Positions 50,986 to 60,111 of a DNA stretch of 64,000 bases are shown here, one piece after another (positions within the stretch are counted from its first letter, which is position 1; each line of letters opens with the position of its first letter). The stretch spans positions 372,001 through 436,000 of the forward strand of contig NZ_JAMLJI010000004.1 of assembly GCF_023712105.1 (NCBI RefSeq). The letters are read 5' to 3'. A program made the position numbers and the translations under genes. The DNA comes from Larsenimonas suaedae. Lineage in GTDB: Bacteria > Pseudomonadota > Gammaproteobacteria > Pseudomonadales > Halomonadaceae. The notes beneath the pieces are model-generated. The model saw only the letters and a program-made list of their open reading frames with translations. It had not been told where the DNA came from and ran no database searches.

Positions 50986-51297
50986 TCAGGAGGTGTGGCG
51001 TGCCACGTTGGAAAGCTTCGGTTTCGCCTTGGGGTTCTTTCGATAAAGCAAAACCATCTTGCCGATAGTTTGCACAACCTCTGAACGTGTCCCCATACTG
51101 ATCTCGGACAGCAAGGCCTTGCGCGCATCGCGATCGGGTACGGCAATCTTTACCTTGATCAATTCATGATCGAACAGCGCTCGATCGATTTCAGCCATGG
51201 CGCCATCGGACAGGCCGTTTTCGGAAACCAGAACGACCGGGTTCAGGTGATGGCCGATGCTGCGAAAGCTTTTCTTTTGTGCCGCTGTAAGGCTCAT
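50986..51297 (-). CDS. yhbY: RNA-binding CRM-domain protein YhbY
   Basis: 103 residues from the ATG at 51297. The whole protein is one CRM domain: MSLTAAQKKSFRSIGHHLNPVVLVSENGLSDGAMAEIDRAL, then the KVKI strand and the late GKMVLLYRKN motif. YhbY associates with the large ribosomal subunit in E. coli. It is divergent from rlmE, the classic order yhbY-rlmE-ftsH. Confidence 0.94.
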   Translation of the reverse strand: MSLTAAQKKSFRSIGHHLNPVVLVSENGLSDGAMAEIDRALFDHELIKVKIAVPDRDARKALLSEISMGTRSEVVQTIGKMVLLYRKNPKAKPKLSNVARHTS

Positions 51298-51396
51298 GGT
51301 ATCTTCTTTGCTCGTATAAACGTCGGTAATTCGTGTGCTGGCGTCCATTCTACGCTAGTCACCCAAGCCATCGCCAACCCTGCATGCCTTACGCGG

Positions 51397-51402
51397 TATA
51401 AT
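51397..51402 (+). promoter_or_regulatory. Perfect -10 element before rlmE
   Basis: TATAAT at 51397-51402 is 27 bases before the rlmE start. The -35 region is not near consensus at 17 or 18 bases spacing. Confidence 0.4.
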
Positions 51403-51428
51403 AAAGGGTGTGATCAGGAAATGTCCTC

Positions 51429-52049
51429 GTGAAACGATCCAAATCAAGTGCCAATTGGTTGAAGGAGCACTTCGACGACGCCTATGTTCAGCGCTCTCGT
51501 GATGATGGCTATCGAAGCCGTGCGAGTTATAAATTGCTCGAGATCGATGAAAAGGACCAGTTATTGGGTGCCGGAATGACGGTGGTCGATCTTGGCGCTG
51601 CGCCTGGTGGCTGGAGCCAGATCGCGGCCGAGCGTGTTGGGATGTCCGGTGTGGTCATCGCGACCGATATTCTAGAAATGGACGCGCTGGCCGATGTGAG
51701 TTTCATTAAGGGGGATTTCACGGAAAACGATGTCCTGGATGCTATCATGTCAGAGATAGATGGGCGTCCCGTGAATCTGGTGCTGTCGGATATGGCGCCG
51801 AACATGAGCGGCCAGGCGGCCATCGACCAGCCTCAAGCCATGTATCTGGTCGAGCTTGCGCTCGATATGGCAACACAAGTGCTCTCTCCCGGAGGCAATT
51901 TTCTGGTCAAGGTGTTTCAGGGAGAAGGGTTCGATGACTACCTTCAACAGATGCGGTCGCATTTCAAGAAGGTTATGACGCGCAAGCCCAAGGCATCCCG
52001 CGCTCGCTCGCGTGAGGTCTACTTGCTTGGAAGAGAATTTCGTACCTAG
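51429..52049 (+). CDS. rlmE: 23S rRNA 2'-O-methyltransferase RlmE (FtsJ)
   Basis: 206 residues, starting with GTG at 51429. It methylates U2552 of 23S rRNA late in 50S assembly. The K-D-K-E catalytic set is visible: Lys in [12 protein letters not shown], Asp in [11 protein letters not shown], Lys in [12 protein letters not shown], and Glu in the final SREVYLLG. The SAM-binding motif is [13 protein letters not shown]. It precedes ftsH, as in E. coli, where the pair is heat-shock controlled. Confidence 0.96.
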   Translation: MKRSKSSANWLKEHFDDAYVQRSRDDGYRSRASYKLLEIDEKDQLLGAGMTVVDLGAAPGGWSQIAAERVGMSGVVIATDILEMDALADVSFIKGDFTENDVLDAIMSEIDGRPVNLVLSDMAPNMSGQAAIDQPQAMYLVELALDMATQVLSPGGNFLVKVFQGEGFDDYLQQMRSHFKKVMTRKPKASRARSREVYLLGREFRT

Positions 52050-52050
52050 G

Positions 52051-52077
52051 CTTGCAAGACTGCCTCAAAGCCCTCAC
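52051..52077 (+). promoter_or_regulatory. Possible heat-shock promoter before ftsH
   Basis: CTTGCAA (52051-52057) and CCCTCAC (52071-52077) are 13 bases apart, resembling the sigma-32 pattern CTTGAAA-N13/14-CCCCAT. The -35 agrees at 6 of 7 bases; the -10 agrees only in part. Confidence 0.35.
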
Positions 52078-52141
52078 TTTCTCTAGGATAAAGGTGCTTG
52101 AGTGGGTCGAGCCGCTGGAATGACGTAATGAGGGTGATCCC

Positions 52142-54100
52142 TTGAACGATATGGCTAAGAATCTGATTTTATGGTTGATCATCGCAGCAGTTCTGCTGAC
52201 GGTGTTCAATAATTTTAGTGTGGATAATTCACCGCAGGCGATGAATTACTCACAGTTTGTGGAGCAGGTCCAAAATGATCAGATCCGCCAGGTAACAATC
52301 GACGGGTATACCATCAGTGGTGATCGTCAGGATGGCTCGTCCTTCCAGACCATCCGACCTGCGGTTCAGGATCCCAAGCTGATCGACGATCTGCTTAGCC
52401 ATAGCGTGGTCATTCAGGGCAAGAAGCCTGAAGAGCAGAGCATCTGGTCCAGGCTTTTGATCGCAAGTTTCCCGATACTTATTATCCTAGCGATCTTCCT
52501 GTTCTTCATGCGCCAGATGCAGGGTGGGGGCGCCGGTAAGGGCGGGCCCATGAGCTTTGGTAAATCCAAGGCCAAACTCCTGTCTCAGGACCAGATCAAA
52601 ACCACGTTCAAGGACGTGGCGGGCTGTGATGAAGCCAAGGAAGAAGTCGAAGAGCTGGTCGACTATCTGAAAGACCCTTCCAAGTTTCAGCGGCTCGGTG
52701 GACAGATACCGCGCGGCGTCCTGATGGCGGGGCCGCCAGGTACAGGTAAGACGCTTCTTGCCAAGGCGATCGCGGGCGAAGCAAAGGTACCGTTCTTTAC
52801 GATTTCCGGTTCCGATTTCGTCGAGATGTTCGTAGGTGTCGGTGCATCGCGCGTTCGTGACATGTTCGAGCAGGCCAAGAAGCAGTCGCCCTGCATCATC
52901 TTTATCGATGAGATCGATGCGGTGGGTCGTTCGCGTGGCTCCGGCATGGGTGGTGGCCACGACGAGCGTGAGCAGACGTTGAACCAGCTTCTGGTCGAGA
53001 TGGACGGTTTCGATCCGAACGATGGCGTTATCGTGATTGCTGCGACCAACCGGCCGGACGTGCTCGACCCCGCGCTTTTGCGTCCAGGGCGTTTTGATCG
53101 TCAGGTCACGGTCGGGCTGCCTGATATTCGTGGCCGTGAACATATCCTGAATGTGCATCTTCGCAAGGTGCCGCTTGCCGACGACGTCAAGCCCGAGCTT
53201 ATTGCGCGCGGCACACCCGGCTTTTCAGGGGCCGATCTTTCCAATGTCGTCAATGAGGCTGCGCTTTTTGCTGCGCGTCGCAATCGCCGTTTGGTGTCGA
53301 TGGAAGAGCTTGAGTCTGCCAAGGACAAGATCATGATGGGCGCTGAACGTCGTTCCATGGTGATGTCCGAGAAAGAGAAACGAAATACTGCCTATCACGA
53401 GTCTGGGCACGCGATCATCGGTCTATTGATGCCCGAGCATGATCCAGTCTACAAGGTGACCATTATTCCGCGTGGTCGAGCCTTGGGTGTAACCATGTTC
53501 CTGCCCAGCGAAGACCGTTACAGCTTCAGCCGGCAGCAGATTCTAAGTCAGATCTGTTCCCTGTTCGGTGGACGCATCGCTGAGGAGATGACGCTTGGCC
53601 CCAACGGGGTGACTACCGGCGCCTCGAATGACATCAAGCGCGCGACCGAACTTGCCCATAGCATGGTTGCGAAATGGGGGCTCTCTTCCGAAATGGGCCC
53701 GCTCATGTACGACGAGGATGAGTCTCATCAGTTCCTTGGCGGACCGGGCAGCGGAGGTGGCAAGTTCAACTCGCCGGAAACCACGTCGCGTCTTGATAAG
53801 GAAGTGCGTCGAATCATCGATGAGTGCTACAAGCAGGCAGCGCAGCTGCTTGAAGATAATCGAGAAAAACTCGACATGATGGCTGAGGCTCTGGTTCAGT
53901 ACGAAACGATCGATACCGACCAGATAAAGGACATAATGGAAGGTCGCTATCCGCAGCCACCGAAGGACTGGAACGATAACGGCCCGACCGGCGGTACACC
54001 TGCGGCATCAGATGAATCCGAGCCGGATGAATCCTCGCAAGAGGATGACGATGTAAAACGCAGACCCTCAGACCCCCTTGGTGGACCTGCAGGGCACTGA
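52142..54100 (+). CDS. ftsH: ATP-dependent zinc metalloprotease FtsH
   Basis: 652 residues from the TTG at 52142, placed about 7 bases after GAGGGTGAT; an ATG three codons later (MAKNLILW) is the E. coli-like alternative. Two membrane helices flank a periplasmic loop of about 80 residues. Walker A GPPGTGKT (about 198-205), Walker [12 protein letters not shown], the AAA second region of homology, and zinc site HESGH (about 419-423) are intact. It degrades misassembled membrane proteins and, in relatives, LpxC and sigma-32. The C-terminal 45 residues are acidic and Ser/Pro-rich. Confidence 0.97.
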   Translation: MNDMAKNLILWLIIAAVLLTVFNNFSVDNSPQAMNYSQFVEQVQNDQIRQVTIDGYTISGDRQDGSSFQTIRPAVQDPKLIDDLLSHSVVIQGKKPEEQSIWSRLLIASFPILIILAIFLFFMRQMQGGGAGKGGPMSFGKSKAKLLSQDQIKTTFKDVAGCDEAKEEVEELVDYLKDPSKFQRLGGQIPRGVLMAGPPGTGKTLLAKAIAGEAKVPFFTISGSDFVEMFVGVGASRVRDMFEQAKKQSPCIIFIDEIDAVGRSRGSGMGGGHDEREQTLNQLLVEMDGFDPNDGVIVIAATNRPDVLDPALLRPGRFDRQVTVGLPDIRGREHILNVHLRKVPLADDVKPELIARGTPGFSGADLSNVVNEAALFAARRNRRLVSMEELESAKDKIMMGAERRSMVMSEKEKRNTAYHESGHAIIGLLMPEHDPVYKVTIIPRGRALGVTMFLPSEDRYSFSRQQILSQICSLFGGRIAEEMTLGPNGVTTGASNDIKRATELAHSMVAKWGLSSEMGPLMYDEDESHQFLGGPGSGGGKFNSPETTSRLDKEVRRIIDECYKQAAQLLEDNREKLDMMAEALVQYETIDTDQIKDIMEGRYPQPPKDWNDNGPTGGTPAASDESEPDESSQEDDDVKRRPSDPLGGPAGH

Positions 54101-54101
54101 C

Positions 54102-54129
54102 AAAAAGGCCGCTTCGAGCGGCCTTTTTT
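54102..54129 (+). terminator. Terminator after ftsH
   Basis: AAAAAGGCCGC / GCGGCCTTTTT around a TTCGA loop, immediately after the ftsH stop. folP begins 35 bases later, so that gene needs readthrough or its own promoter. Confidence 0.92.
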
Positions 54130-54163
54130 ATATGCATCTCGCTTAACCAATTAAGGGTATGTA

Positions 54164-55015
54164 ATGGCATTACCGAGCACGCTGGCCTGCGGCACGCACA
54201 CACTCGATCTTTCTCGGCCTGTGGTGATGGGGGTATTGAACGTAACCCCTGATTCGTTTTCTGACGGTGGTCACTACACAACGATGGACGCGGCCGTTCG
54301 TCAGGCTGAAAGCATGTTGCGTGATGGAGCTCGGATCATCGATATCGGCGGCGAGTCCACGCGACCGGGTGCTGAGGTAGTATCTTCCGAAGAAGAGCTT
54401 GAGCGGGTTGTGCCGGTGGTGGCGCGATTGGTCGAGGAATTCGGGTGCCTTGTTTCGCTGGACACCAGTTGTCCTGAGGTCATGCGCGAGGGAGCGAAAG
54501 CCGGGGCTGGAATTATCAATGATGTCCGCTCTCTGACACGCGAGGGCGCGCTTGAGGCAGCGGCGGCGAGTGAGTTGGCCGTATGCGTGATGCACATGCG
54601 CGGAGAGCCTGCCACCATGCAGCAGCAGGTGGACTACGACGCGCCGATCGAGGAAGAGGTGCTTCGGTTTCTGGAAGATCGCATCCGGGTCTGTCAGGCT
54701 GCCGGCATTTCAATGGACAAGATGATCGTTGATCCCGGATTTGGTTTTGCCAAGACGATTGAGCATAATCTGCGGTTAATGAATCGTTTACACTCGCTCC
54801 AATCACTTGAGCGCCCTCTTTTGGTAGGCGTTTCTCGTAAAAGCATGATTGGCAAGGCTCTCGGCCGCGAGGTCGAGGACCGTTTGCCGGGCGGGTTGGC
54901 TCTGGCTGCACTGGCTGTGCAGCAGGGAGCGGCCATCTTACGAACACATGATGTTGGCCCGACCGTTGATGCCGTCAATATGGCTTGGGCCGTGCTAAAG
55001 GAAGGCACTAACTAA
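54164..55015 (+). CDS. folP: Dihydropteroate synthase
   Basis: 283 residues, as in E. coli. It condenses 6-hydroxymethyl-dihydropterin diphosphate with p-aminobenzoate in folate synthesis and is the sulfonamide target. Family motifs: [63 protein letters not shown] and [10 protein letters not shown]. Its stop codon overlaps the glmM start by one base (TAATG). Confidence 0.96.
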   Translation: MALPSTLACGTHTLDLSRPVVMGVLNVTPDSFSDGGHYTTMDAAVRQAESMLRDGARIIDIGGESTRPGAEVVSSEEELERVVPVVARLVEEFGCLVSLDTSCPEVMREGAKAGAGIINDVRSLTREGALEAAAASELAVCVMHMRGEPATMQQQVDYDAPIEEEVLRFLEDRIRVCQAAGISMDKMIVDPGFGFAKTIEHNLRLMNRLHSLQSLERPLLVGVSRKSMIGKALGREVEDRLPGGLALAALAVQQGAAILRTHDVGPTVDAVNMAWAVLKEGTN

Positions 55016-56364
55016 TGGCAAGACAGTATTTTGGAACGGATGGTATTCGCGGTACCGTCGGCGAGTCGCCGATCACGCCGGATTTCATGCTTAAACTTGG
55101 ATGGGCTGCAGGCCGCGTATTTGCCAAGAAAGGGCGCTCTCGGGTCATTATTGGCAAGGATACCCGCATCTCCGGGTACATGTTTGAGTCCGCGCTTGAA
55201 GCTGGTTTCTCGGCTGCGGGGGTCGATGTGTCTTTGCTTGGGCCCATGCCGACTCCTGGCATCGCGTATCTGACCCGCACGTTTCATGCTGAGGCGGGCG
55301 TTGTAATCAGTGCGTCCCACAATTCGTTTCAAGATAACGGCATCAAGTTCTTCTCAAGTGAAGGCACTAAGCTACCGGATGCTCTGGAAGCCGACATCGA
55401 GGCTGCGCTCGAGCTTCCAATCGAAACAGTCGGTCCGGACCGTCTCGGCAAGGTTGCACGTATCAATGATGCTGCCGGTCGCTACATCGAATTCTGTAAA
55501 TCCAGCATGCCAAGCCGAGCAGGCCTTCACGGCATGAATATTGTGGTCGACTGCGCTCATGGCGCCACCTACCACATTGCGCCGAACGTTCTTCGTGAGC
55601 TGGGTGCGAATGTCACGGTCATCGGCGCATCCCCTGATGGAGTCAACATCAATAAGGATGTAGGTTCCACTCACCCGCGCTCACTGCAGGCCAAGGTACT
55701 GGAGACCGGTGCTGACCTTGGGGTGGCCTTCGACGGGGACGGCGACCGTGTAATCATGGTCGATGAGCGAGGTCAGCTGGTCGATGGTGATGACATCCTC
55801 TATATCATTGCGCGTGACCGGTTTGATCATGAAGTTCTTGGTGGCGGTGTCGTCGGTACACTGATGTCGAACTTCGGGCTCGCAGCCGCATTTCAGAAGC
55901 TGGGCGTACCGTTTGAGCGCGCCAAGGTCGGCGACCGCTATGTGCTCGAGCGCATGGAAGAGAAAGGCTGGAAGCTCGGTGGTGAATCGTCCGGGCACCT
56001 TGTCTGCGGTCACGTTCAGACCACTGGCGACGGAATTGTTTCCGCGTTGCAGGTGCTGGCTGTCATGCAGCGTACCGGCAAGACGCTTCAGTCACTTCTG
56101 ATGGGGCTTGAAAAGGCGCCACAGGCTCTAATCAACGTCCGGCTGACGCCTGGGGTTGATAAGGACGCATTGATGCAGGGCGACACGGTGACTCAGGCCG
56201 TCGAAAGCGTCGAGCAAGAGCTTGGCGAGCAGGGGCGAGTATTATTGCGCCCCTCCGGAACCGAGCCGTTGATCCGTGTTATGGTCGAAGGCCGGCCGCA
56301 TTTTGACGTCAATAAGCTGGCTCAACGCATTGCTGACGCGCTGGAAGAGGCGCTGGCCGTGTAG
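55015..56364 (+). CDS. glmM: Phosphoglucosamine mutase
   Basis: 449 residues. It converts glucosamine-6-P to glucosamine-1-P for UDP-GlcNAc, peptidoglycan and LPS. The phosphoserine is Ser101 in [17 protein letters not shown]; the metal-binding loop [12 protein letters not shown] and the sugar-binding GGESSGHLV are intact, as is the phosphate-binding [12 protein letters not shown]. It is coupled to folP, the conserved ftsH-folP-glmM order. Confidence 0.97.
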   Translation: MARQYFGTDGIRGTVGESPITPDFMLKLGWAAGRVFAKKGRSRVIIGKDTRISGYMFESALEAGFSAAGVDVSLLGPMPTPGIAYLTRTFHAEAGVVISASHNSFQDNGIKFFSSEGTKLPDALEADIEAALELPIETVGPDRLGKVARINDAAGRYIEFCKSSMPSRAGLHGMNIVVDCAHGATYHIAPNVLRELGANVTVIGASPDGVNINKDVGSTHPRSLQAKVLETGADLGVAFDGDGDRVIMVDERGQLVDGDDILYIIARDRFDHEVLGGGVVGTLMSNFGLAAAFQKLGVPFERAKVGDRYVLERMEEKGWKLGGESSGHLVCGHVQTTGDGIVSALQVLAVMQRTGKTLQSLLMGLEKAPQALINVRLTPGVDKDALMQGDTVTQAVESVEQELGEQGRVLLRPSGTEPLIRVMVEGRPHFDVNKLAQRIADALEEALAV

Positions 56365-56424
56365 TTGCGAGTTGTATTCCGATAATCGCTCTATTACCAT
56401 CCAACACCACCTGAGGGGATCGCC

Positions 56425-57177
56425 ATGCGTATTCCGCTGATCGCGGGCAATTGGAAAATGAACGGATCTCTGGCGCTGATCGAAGATTTCGGGAACGCGT
56501 TCTCGCGAACGTCGTTTTTATCCAACGCGATCGATATAGCCGTTATTCCGCCGTTTCTCTATTTGGCAAACGCCGATGAAGCGTTCGAGGGGACCCCTGT
56601 TCAGATTGGCGCTCAAACGCTTTATGGAGAGGCCTCCGGTGCGTTTACGGGAGCTGTCTCGGCCAGCATGCTGAAGGAGTTCGGCGTGCATTATGTATTG
56701 GTCGGGCACTCTGAGCGCCGAACCCTGTTTAAGGAAGATGACGCTGCCATTCTTGCTCAGGCAAGAGCGGCCATCGATGAGGGGATCGTTCCGATTCTCT
56801 GCGTCGGCGAAACTCTGGAAGAGCGCGATGAAAATCGCTTCGATGACGTGGTTCTCGGTCAACTCGATGCCGTCATGAAGGGCTTGAGCGAGGAGCAGCG
56901 TCGTCAGTTGGTCGTCGCGTATGAACCTGTCTGGGCGATCGGTACCGGTCGTACGGCCACGCCTGAACAGGCTCAGGAAGTACATGCATCCCTACGTGCG
57001 CGCCTTCGCCACTACGATGAGAATCTGGCCGACAACATGCGCCTTCTCTATGGAGGCAGCATGAAGCCTGCAAATGCGCAGGAGCTTTTGTCCCAGGCCG
57101 ACATCGATGGTGGTTTGATTGGCGGTGCGTCATTGAAGCCGGATGATTTCATAGCCATTTGTCACGCTGCAGGTTGA
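56425..57177 (+). CDS. tpiA: Triose-phosphate isomerase
   Basis: 250 residues. It interconverts dihydroxyacetone phosphate and glyceraldehyde 3-phosphate. Catalytic Lys in AGNWKMNG, His95 in VGHSERR and Glu167 in AYEPVWAIGTG are all present; the phosphate-binding YGGSMKP and GGLIGGASL complete the set. GAGGGGAT lies upstream of the ATG. It is followed 4 bases later by secG, as in many gammaproteobacteria. Confidence 0.97.
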   Translation: MRIPLIAGNWKMNGSLALIEDFGNAFSRTSFLSNAIDIAVIPPFLYLANADEAFEGTPVQIGAQTLYGEASGAFTGAVSASMLKEFGVHYVLVGHSERRTLFKEDDAAILAQARAAIDEGIVPILCVGETLEERDENRFDDVVLGQLDAVMKGLSEEQRRQLVVAYEPVWAIGTGRTATPEQAQEVHASLRARLRHYDENLADNMRLLYGGSMKPANAQELLSQADIDGGLIGGASLKPDDFIAICHAAG

Positions 57178-57181
57178 ACTC

Positions 57182-57673
57182 ATGCAAGTCGCCATTTTAT
57201 TGGTACATGTAGTACTGGCCATCGCATTGATTGCGCTGGTTCTCATTCAGCAAGGAAAAGGTGCCGAGGCCGGCGCTGCCTTTGGCGGCGGCGCGTCTCA
57301 GACGGTGTTCGGGTCCCAGGGCAGCACCAGTTTTCTTGCGAAATTTACAGGGCTTCTCGCTGCATTGTTCTTTGTAACGTCGCTGGCTCTGGCCTGGTTC
57401 GTAAGTCACGATTCCAGTGATGAAAGTGGTATTCCGGATGCGACCGTGATCGAGCAGCAGAAATCGCTTTCACCGACCCTTGATGACGGTGACTCCGCGG
57501 CGGGCTCTGAGCGTGCTCAGGAGCGTGGTGACGCGTCTGAAGGCAGCGGTCTTACGGCCCCCTCGGCGTCGGATCAAAATAATTCGACGCAAGCCCTTGA
57601 CGAGAGCGGCTCAAGTCTGGATAATTCAGCGCCAGCATCGGGAGACAAGGAAACAGGGTCTTCCGGTCAGTGA
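57182..57673 (+). CDS. secG: Preprotein translocase subunit SecG with long acidic tail
   Basis: 163 residues against 110 in E. coli. Helix 1 (about 3-23), the conserved loop LIQQGKGAEAGAAFGGGASQTVFGSQGSTSFLAKFT, and helix 2 (about 54-73) form the standard SecG. The extra C-terminal 90 residues are Ser/Asp/Glu/Gly-rich, without hydrophobic segments, and probably disordered in the periplasm or cytoplasm depending on topology. The tail is consistent with a halophile. It lies between tpiA and the tRNA genes. Confidence 0.93.
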   Translation: MQVAILLVHVVLAIALIALVLIQQGKGAEAGAAFGGGASQTVFGSQGSTSFLAKFTGLLAALFFVTSLALAWFVSHDSSDESGIPDATVIEQQKSLSPTLDDGDSAAGSERAQERGDASEGSGLTAPSASDQNNSTQALDESGSSLDNSAPASGDKETGSSGQ

Positions 57674-57714
57674 AGCAGTAACTGGGTAAGTAATTGATTG
57701 CCCAGACCCCTGAT

Positions 57715-57801
57715 GCCGAAGTGGTGGAATTGGTAGACACGCTATCTTGAGGGGGTAGTGACCTTATGGTCGTGCGGGTTCAAGTCCCGCCTTCGGCACC
57801 A
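57715..57801 (+). tRNA. tRNA-Leu(GAG)
   Basis: 87 bases with CCA encoded. Acceptor stem GCCGAAG/CTTCGGC is perfect. The anticodon loop TTGAGGG gives anticodon GAG on a CTATC/GGTAG stem. The long variable arm (TGACCTTATGGTCGT) marks a class II leucine tRNA, and the T loop GTTCAAGTC is canonical. It follows secG, as commonly seen. Confidence 0.95.
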
Positions 57802-57877
57802 TCTGGATGTGATTGGCAAGCGCGAAGATGTTCATTTGATTTTTGTATATCGAACATCTATACTCGTCGCGCAATGT

Positions 57878-57954
<77 letters not shown>

Positions 57955-57980
57955 CGATCAAATCGTGGAAAGTTTTTTGA

Positions 57981-58008
57981 AAGGCCCCTTCAAATGAAGG
58001 GGCTTTTT
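57981..58008 (+). terminator. Terminator after initiator tRNA
   Basis: GCCCCTTC / GAAGGGGC with an AAAT loop and five T, 30 bases after the tRNA. The rimP-nusA-infB operon begins beyond it, so it is either read through or has a separate promoter. Confidence 0.88.
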
Positions 58009-58101
58009 GTTAGCACCAGTGCCAATCAGTCACCTCACCTTTTGCTCATACGTCTCCTGGTCAGGTGCCTGCTAAAGCAACTGCTGCGTAGGAGTAATAC
58101 C

Positions 58102-58563
58102 TTGGCGACAAAAGAATCTACGCTCCATTCCTTGATCGAGCCCACCATTAGCGACATGGGGTTCGAGCTCTGGGGCATCGACTATATGGCTCAGGGCAAG
58201 CATTCAAGGCTCGTGATCTATATCGATCAAGCCAATGGCGTGACCGTGGAACATTGCGCTGACGTCAGTCGACAGGTCAGTGCGATCCTGGACGTCGAAG
58301 ATCCCATCTCGGGTCATTACACGCTGGAAGTTTCCTCGCCCGGCATGGATCGTCCCCTATTTACCCCCGCCCATTTCGAAGCCTATGCAGGGAACATTGT
58401 GTCTCTCAGGCTGCGCGCGCCCTTTGAAGGCCGCCGGAAATTCAAGGGTGTTCTGGCAGGTATCGATGGTGATGAGGTTCTGCTTCAGTTCGAAGGGGAA
58501 GAGTATGGCTTCCCGATCGAGACAATCGAGCGCGCCCAGGTCGTACCACAGTTTGATAACTAA
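58102..58563 (+). CDS. rimP: Ribosome maturation factor RimP
   Basis: 153 residues from the TTG at 58102, about 7 bases after AGGAG; this gives MATKESTLHSLIEPTISDMGFELWGIDY, aligned with RimP N termini, while the longer open frame would start within the terminator. It assists 30S maturation. Motifs: CADVSRQVSAILDVEDPISGHYTLEVSSPGMDRPLFTPAHF and the SH3-like C-terminal domain. First gene of the conserved rimP-nusA-infB-rbfA-truB operon. Confidence 0.92.
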   Translation: MATKESTLHSLIEPTISDMGFELWGIDYMAQGKHSRLVIYIDQANGVTVEHCADVSRQVSAILDVEDPISGHYTLEVSSPGMDRPLFTPAHFEAYAGNIVSLRLRAPFEGRRKFKGVLAGIDGDEVLLQFEGEEYGFPIETIERAQVVPQFDN

Positions 58564-58590
58564 GAACCGCTTTTCTGGCGAGGCATATTT

Positions 58591-60084
58591 ATGAGCAAAG
58601 AGATTTTGCTGGTCGTCGATGCGATCTCCAATGAAAAAGGGGTGGCTCGTAGCGTCATTTTCGAAGCGGTGGAAGCCGCACTGGCCAGCGCTACTCGTAA
58701 GCGTTTCGAAGGGCAGGATGTCGATATCCGTGTTCGAATCGATCGCCAAAGCGGGGATTATGAAACCTTTCAGCGCTGGACGGTCGTTCCTGACGAAGAC
58801 TATGTGACGTCGGCGCGCCAGATCCCATGGTCTGCAGGCCAGGAGCGCGAGCCGCCGCTGGATTTAAACGAATACGTCGAAGCTGAAATCGAATCCGTCG
58901 CCTTCGGTCGTATTGCCGCCCAAACGGCCAAGCAGGTCATCGTACAGAAAGTGCGTGAAGCCGAGCGTGCCGAAATTGTTGGGCACTACGCCGAGCGCGA
59001 AGGCGAATTGCTGAGCGGTACGGTAAAGAAAACGACACGCGATGGCTTGATCATCGACCTGGGCGAGAATGCGGAAGCATTTCTCCCGCGTAATGAGATG
59101 ATTCCTGGCGAGCGTTACCGCATGAACGAGCGCGTTCGCTCGCTTTTGTGGCGAGTCGACCCGGAAGCGCGCGGTGCCCAGCTGATTCTGTCGCGTACGC
59201 GTCCTGAGTTCCTGACCGAGCTTTTCAAGATCGAGGTGCCGGAAATCGCCGAGCAGCTGATCGAGATCAAGGGTGCGGCACGGGATCCCGGTTCGCGCGC
59301 GAAGATTGCCGTCAAGACCAACGACCGACGCATCGATCCGGTTGGCGCTTGCGTCGGCATGCGTGGGTCGCGCGTTCAGGCGGTTTCGAACGAACTGCGT
59401 AACGAGCGGGTCGACATCGTGCTTTGGGACGATAACCCCGCTCAGCTTGTTATCAATGCCATGGCGCCAGCGGATGTCGCCTCTATTGTCGTTGATGAAG
59501 ACTCGCACGCCATGGATGTCGCGGTCAGCGAAGACAACTTGGCTCAGGCGATTGGTCGTAGCGGTCAGAACGTACGGCTGGCCTCGGAGCTTACCGGCTG
59601 GTCGCTTAACGTGATGACCGAAGAGGAAGCGCAAGGCAAGCGTGACCAGGAGGTCGATAGCTACGTTGAATACTTCATCTCACATCTGGGTGTGGATGAA
59701 GAAATGGCACGCGTACTGGTAGATGAAGGCTTCACGTCGCTTGAAGAAGTTGCGTACGTGCCGCTGGACGAAATGCTTGAAATAGAAGACTTCGATCAGG
59801 AACTGGTCGAGGAACTGCGTGCTCGCGCCAAGGACGAACTGCTCAATCTCGCCATCGCCTCTGAAGAAGCGTTGGACGGCACCGAGCCTGCTGAAGACCT
59901 CTTGAACATGGACGGTATGGACCGTCATCTCGCGTTCAAGCTGGCAAGCATTGGCATCGTGTCCATGGAAGATCTGGCAGAACAGTCCATCGATGATTTG
60001 AAAGACATCGAAGGTGTCGATGAAGAGCGCGCAGCAGCATTGATCATGACGGCCCGCGCGCCCTGGTTCGCAGGTGAAGAGTAA
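58591..60084 (+). CDS. nusA: Transcription termination/antitermination protein NusA
   Basis: 497 residues. Domains in order: RNA-polymerase-binding N domain (1-125), S1 (about 135-200, [35 protein letters not shown]), KH1 and KH2 (about 230-345, [18 protein letters not shown], then [17 protein letters not shown]), and two C-terminal acidic helix-hairpin repeats (about 365-497). The acidic repeats are typical of gammaproteobacterial NusA and mediate autoinhibition. It is 27 bases after rimP. Confidence 0.97.
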   Translation: MSKEILLVVDAISNEKGVARSVIFEAVEAALASATRKRFEGQDVDIRVRIDRQSGDYETFQRWTVVPDEDYVTSARQIPWSAGQEREPPLDLNEYVEAEIESVAFGRIAAQTAKQVIVQKVREAERAEIVGHYAEREGELLSGTVKKTTRDGLIIDLGENAEAFLPRNEMIPGERYRMNERVRSLLWRVDPEARGAQLILSRTRPEFLTELFKIEVPEIAEQLIEIKGAARDPGSRAKIAVKTNDRRIDPVGACVGMRGSRVQAVSNELRNERVDIVLWDDNPAQLVINAMAPADVASIVVDEDSHAMDVAVSEDNLAQAIGRSGQNVRLASELTGWSLNVMTEEEAQGKRDQEVDSYVEYFISHLGVDEEMARVLVDEGFTSLEEVAYVPLDEMLEIEDFDQELVEELRARAKDELLNLAIASEEALDGTEPAEDLLNMDGMDRHLAFKLASIGIVSMEDLAEQSIDDLKDIEGVDEERAAALIMTARAPWFAGEE

Positions 60085-60111
60085 TCAGGTCACGGGCTCA
60101 GGAGGGTCGCA

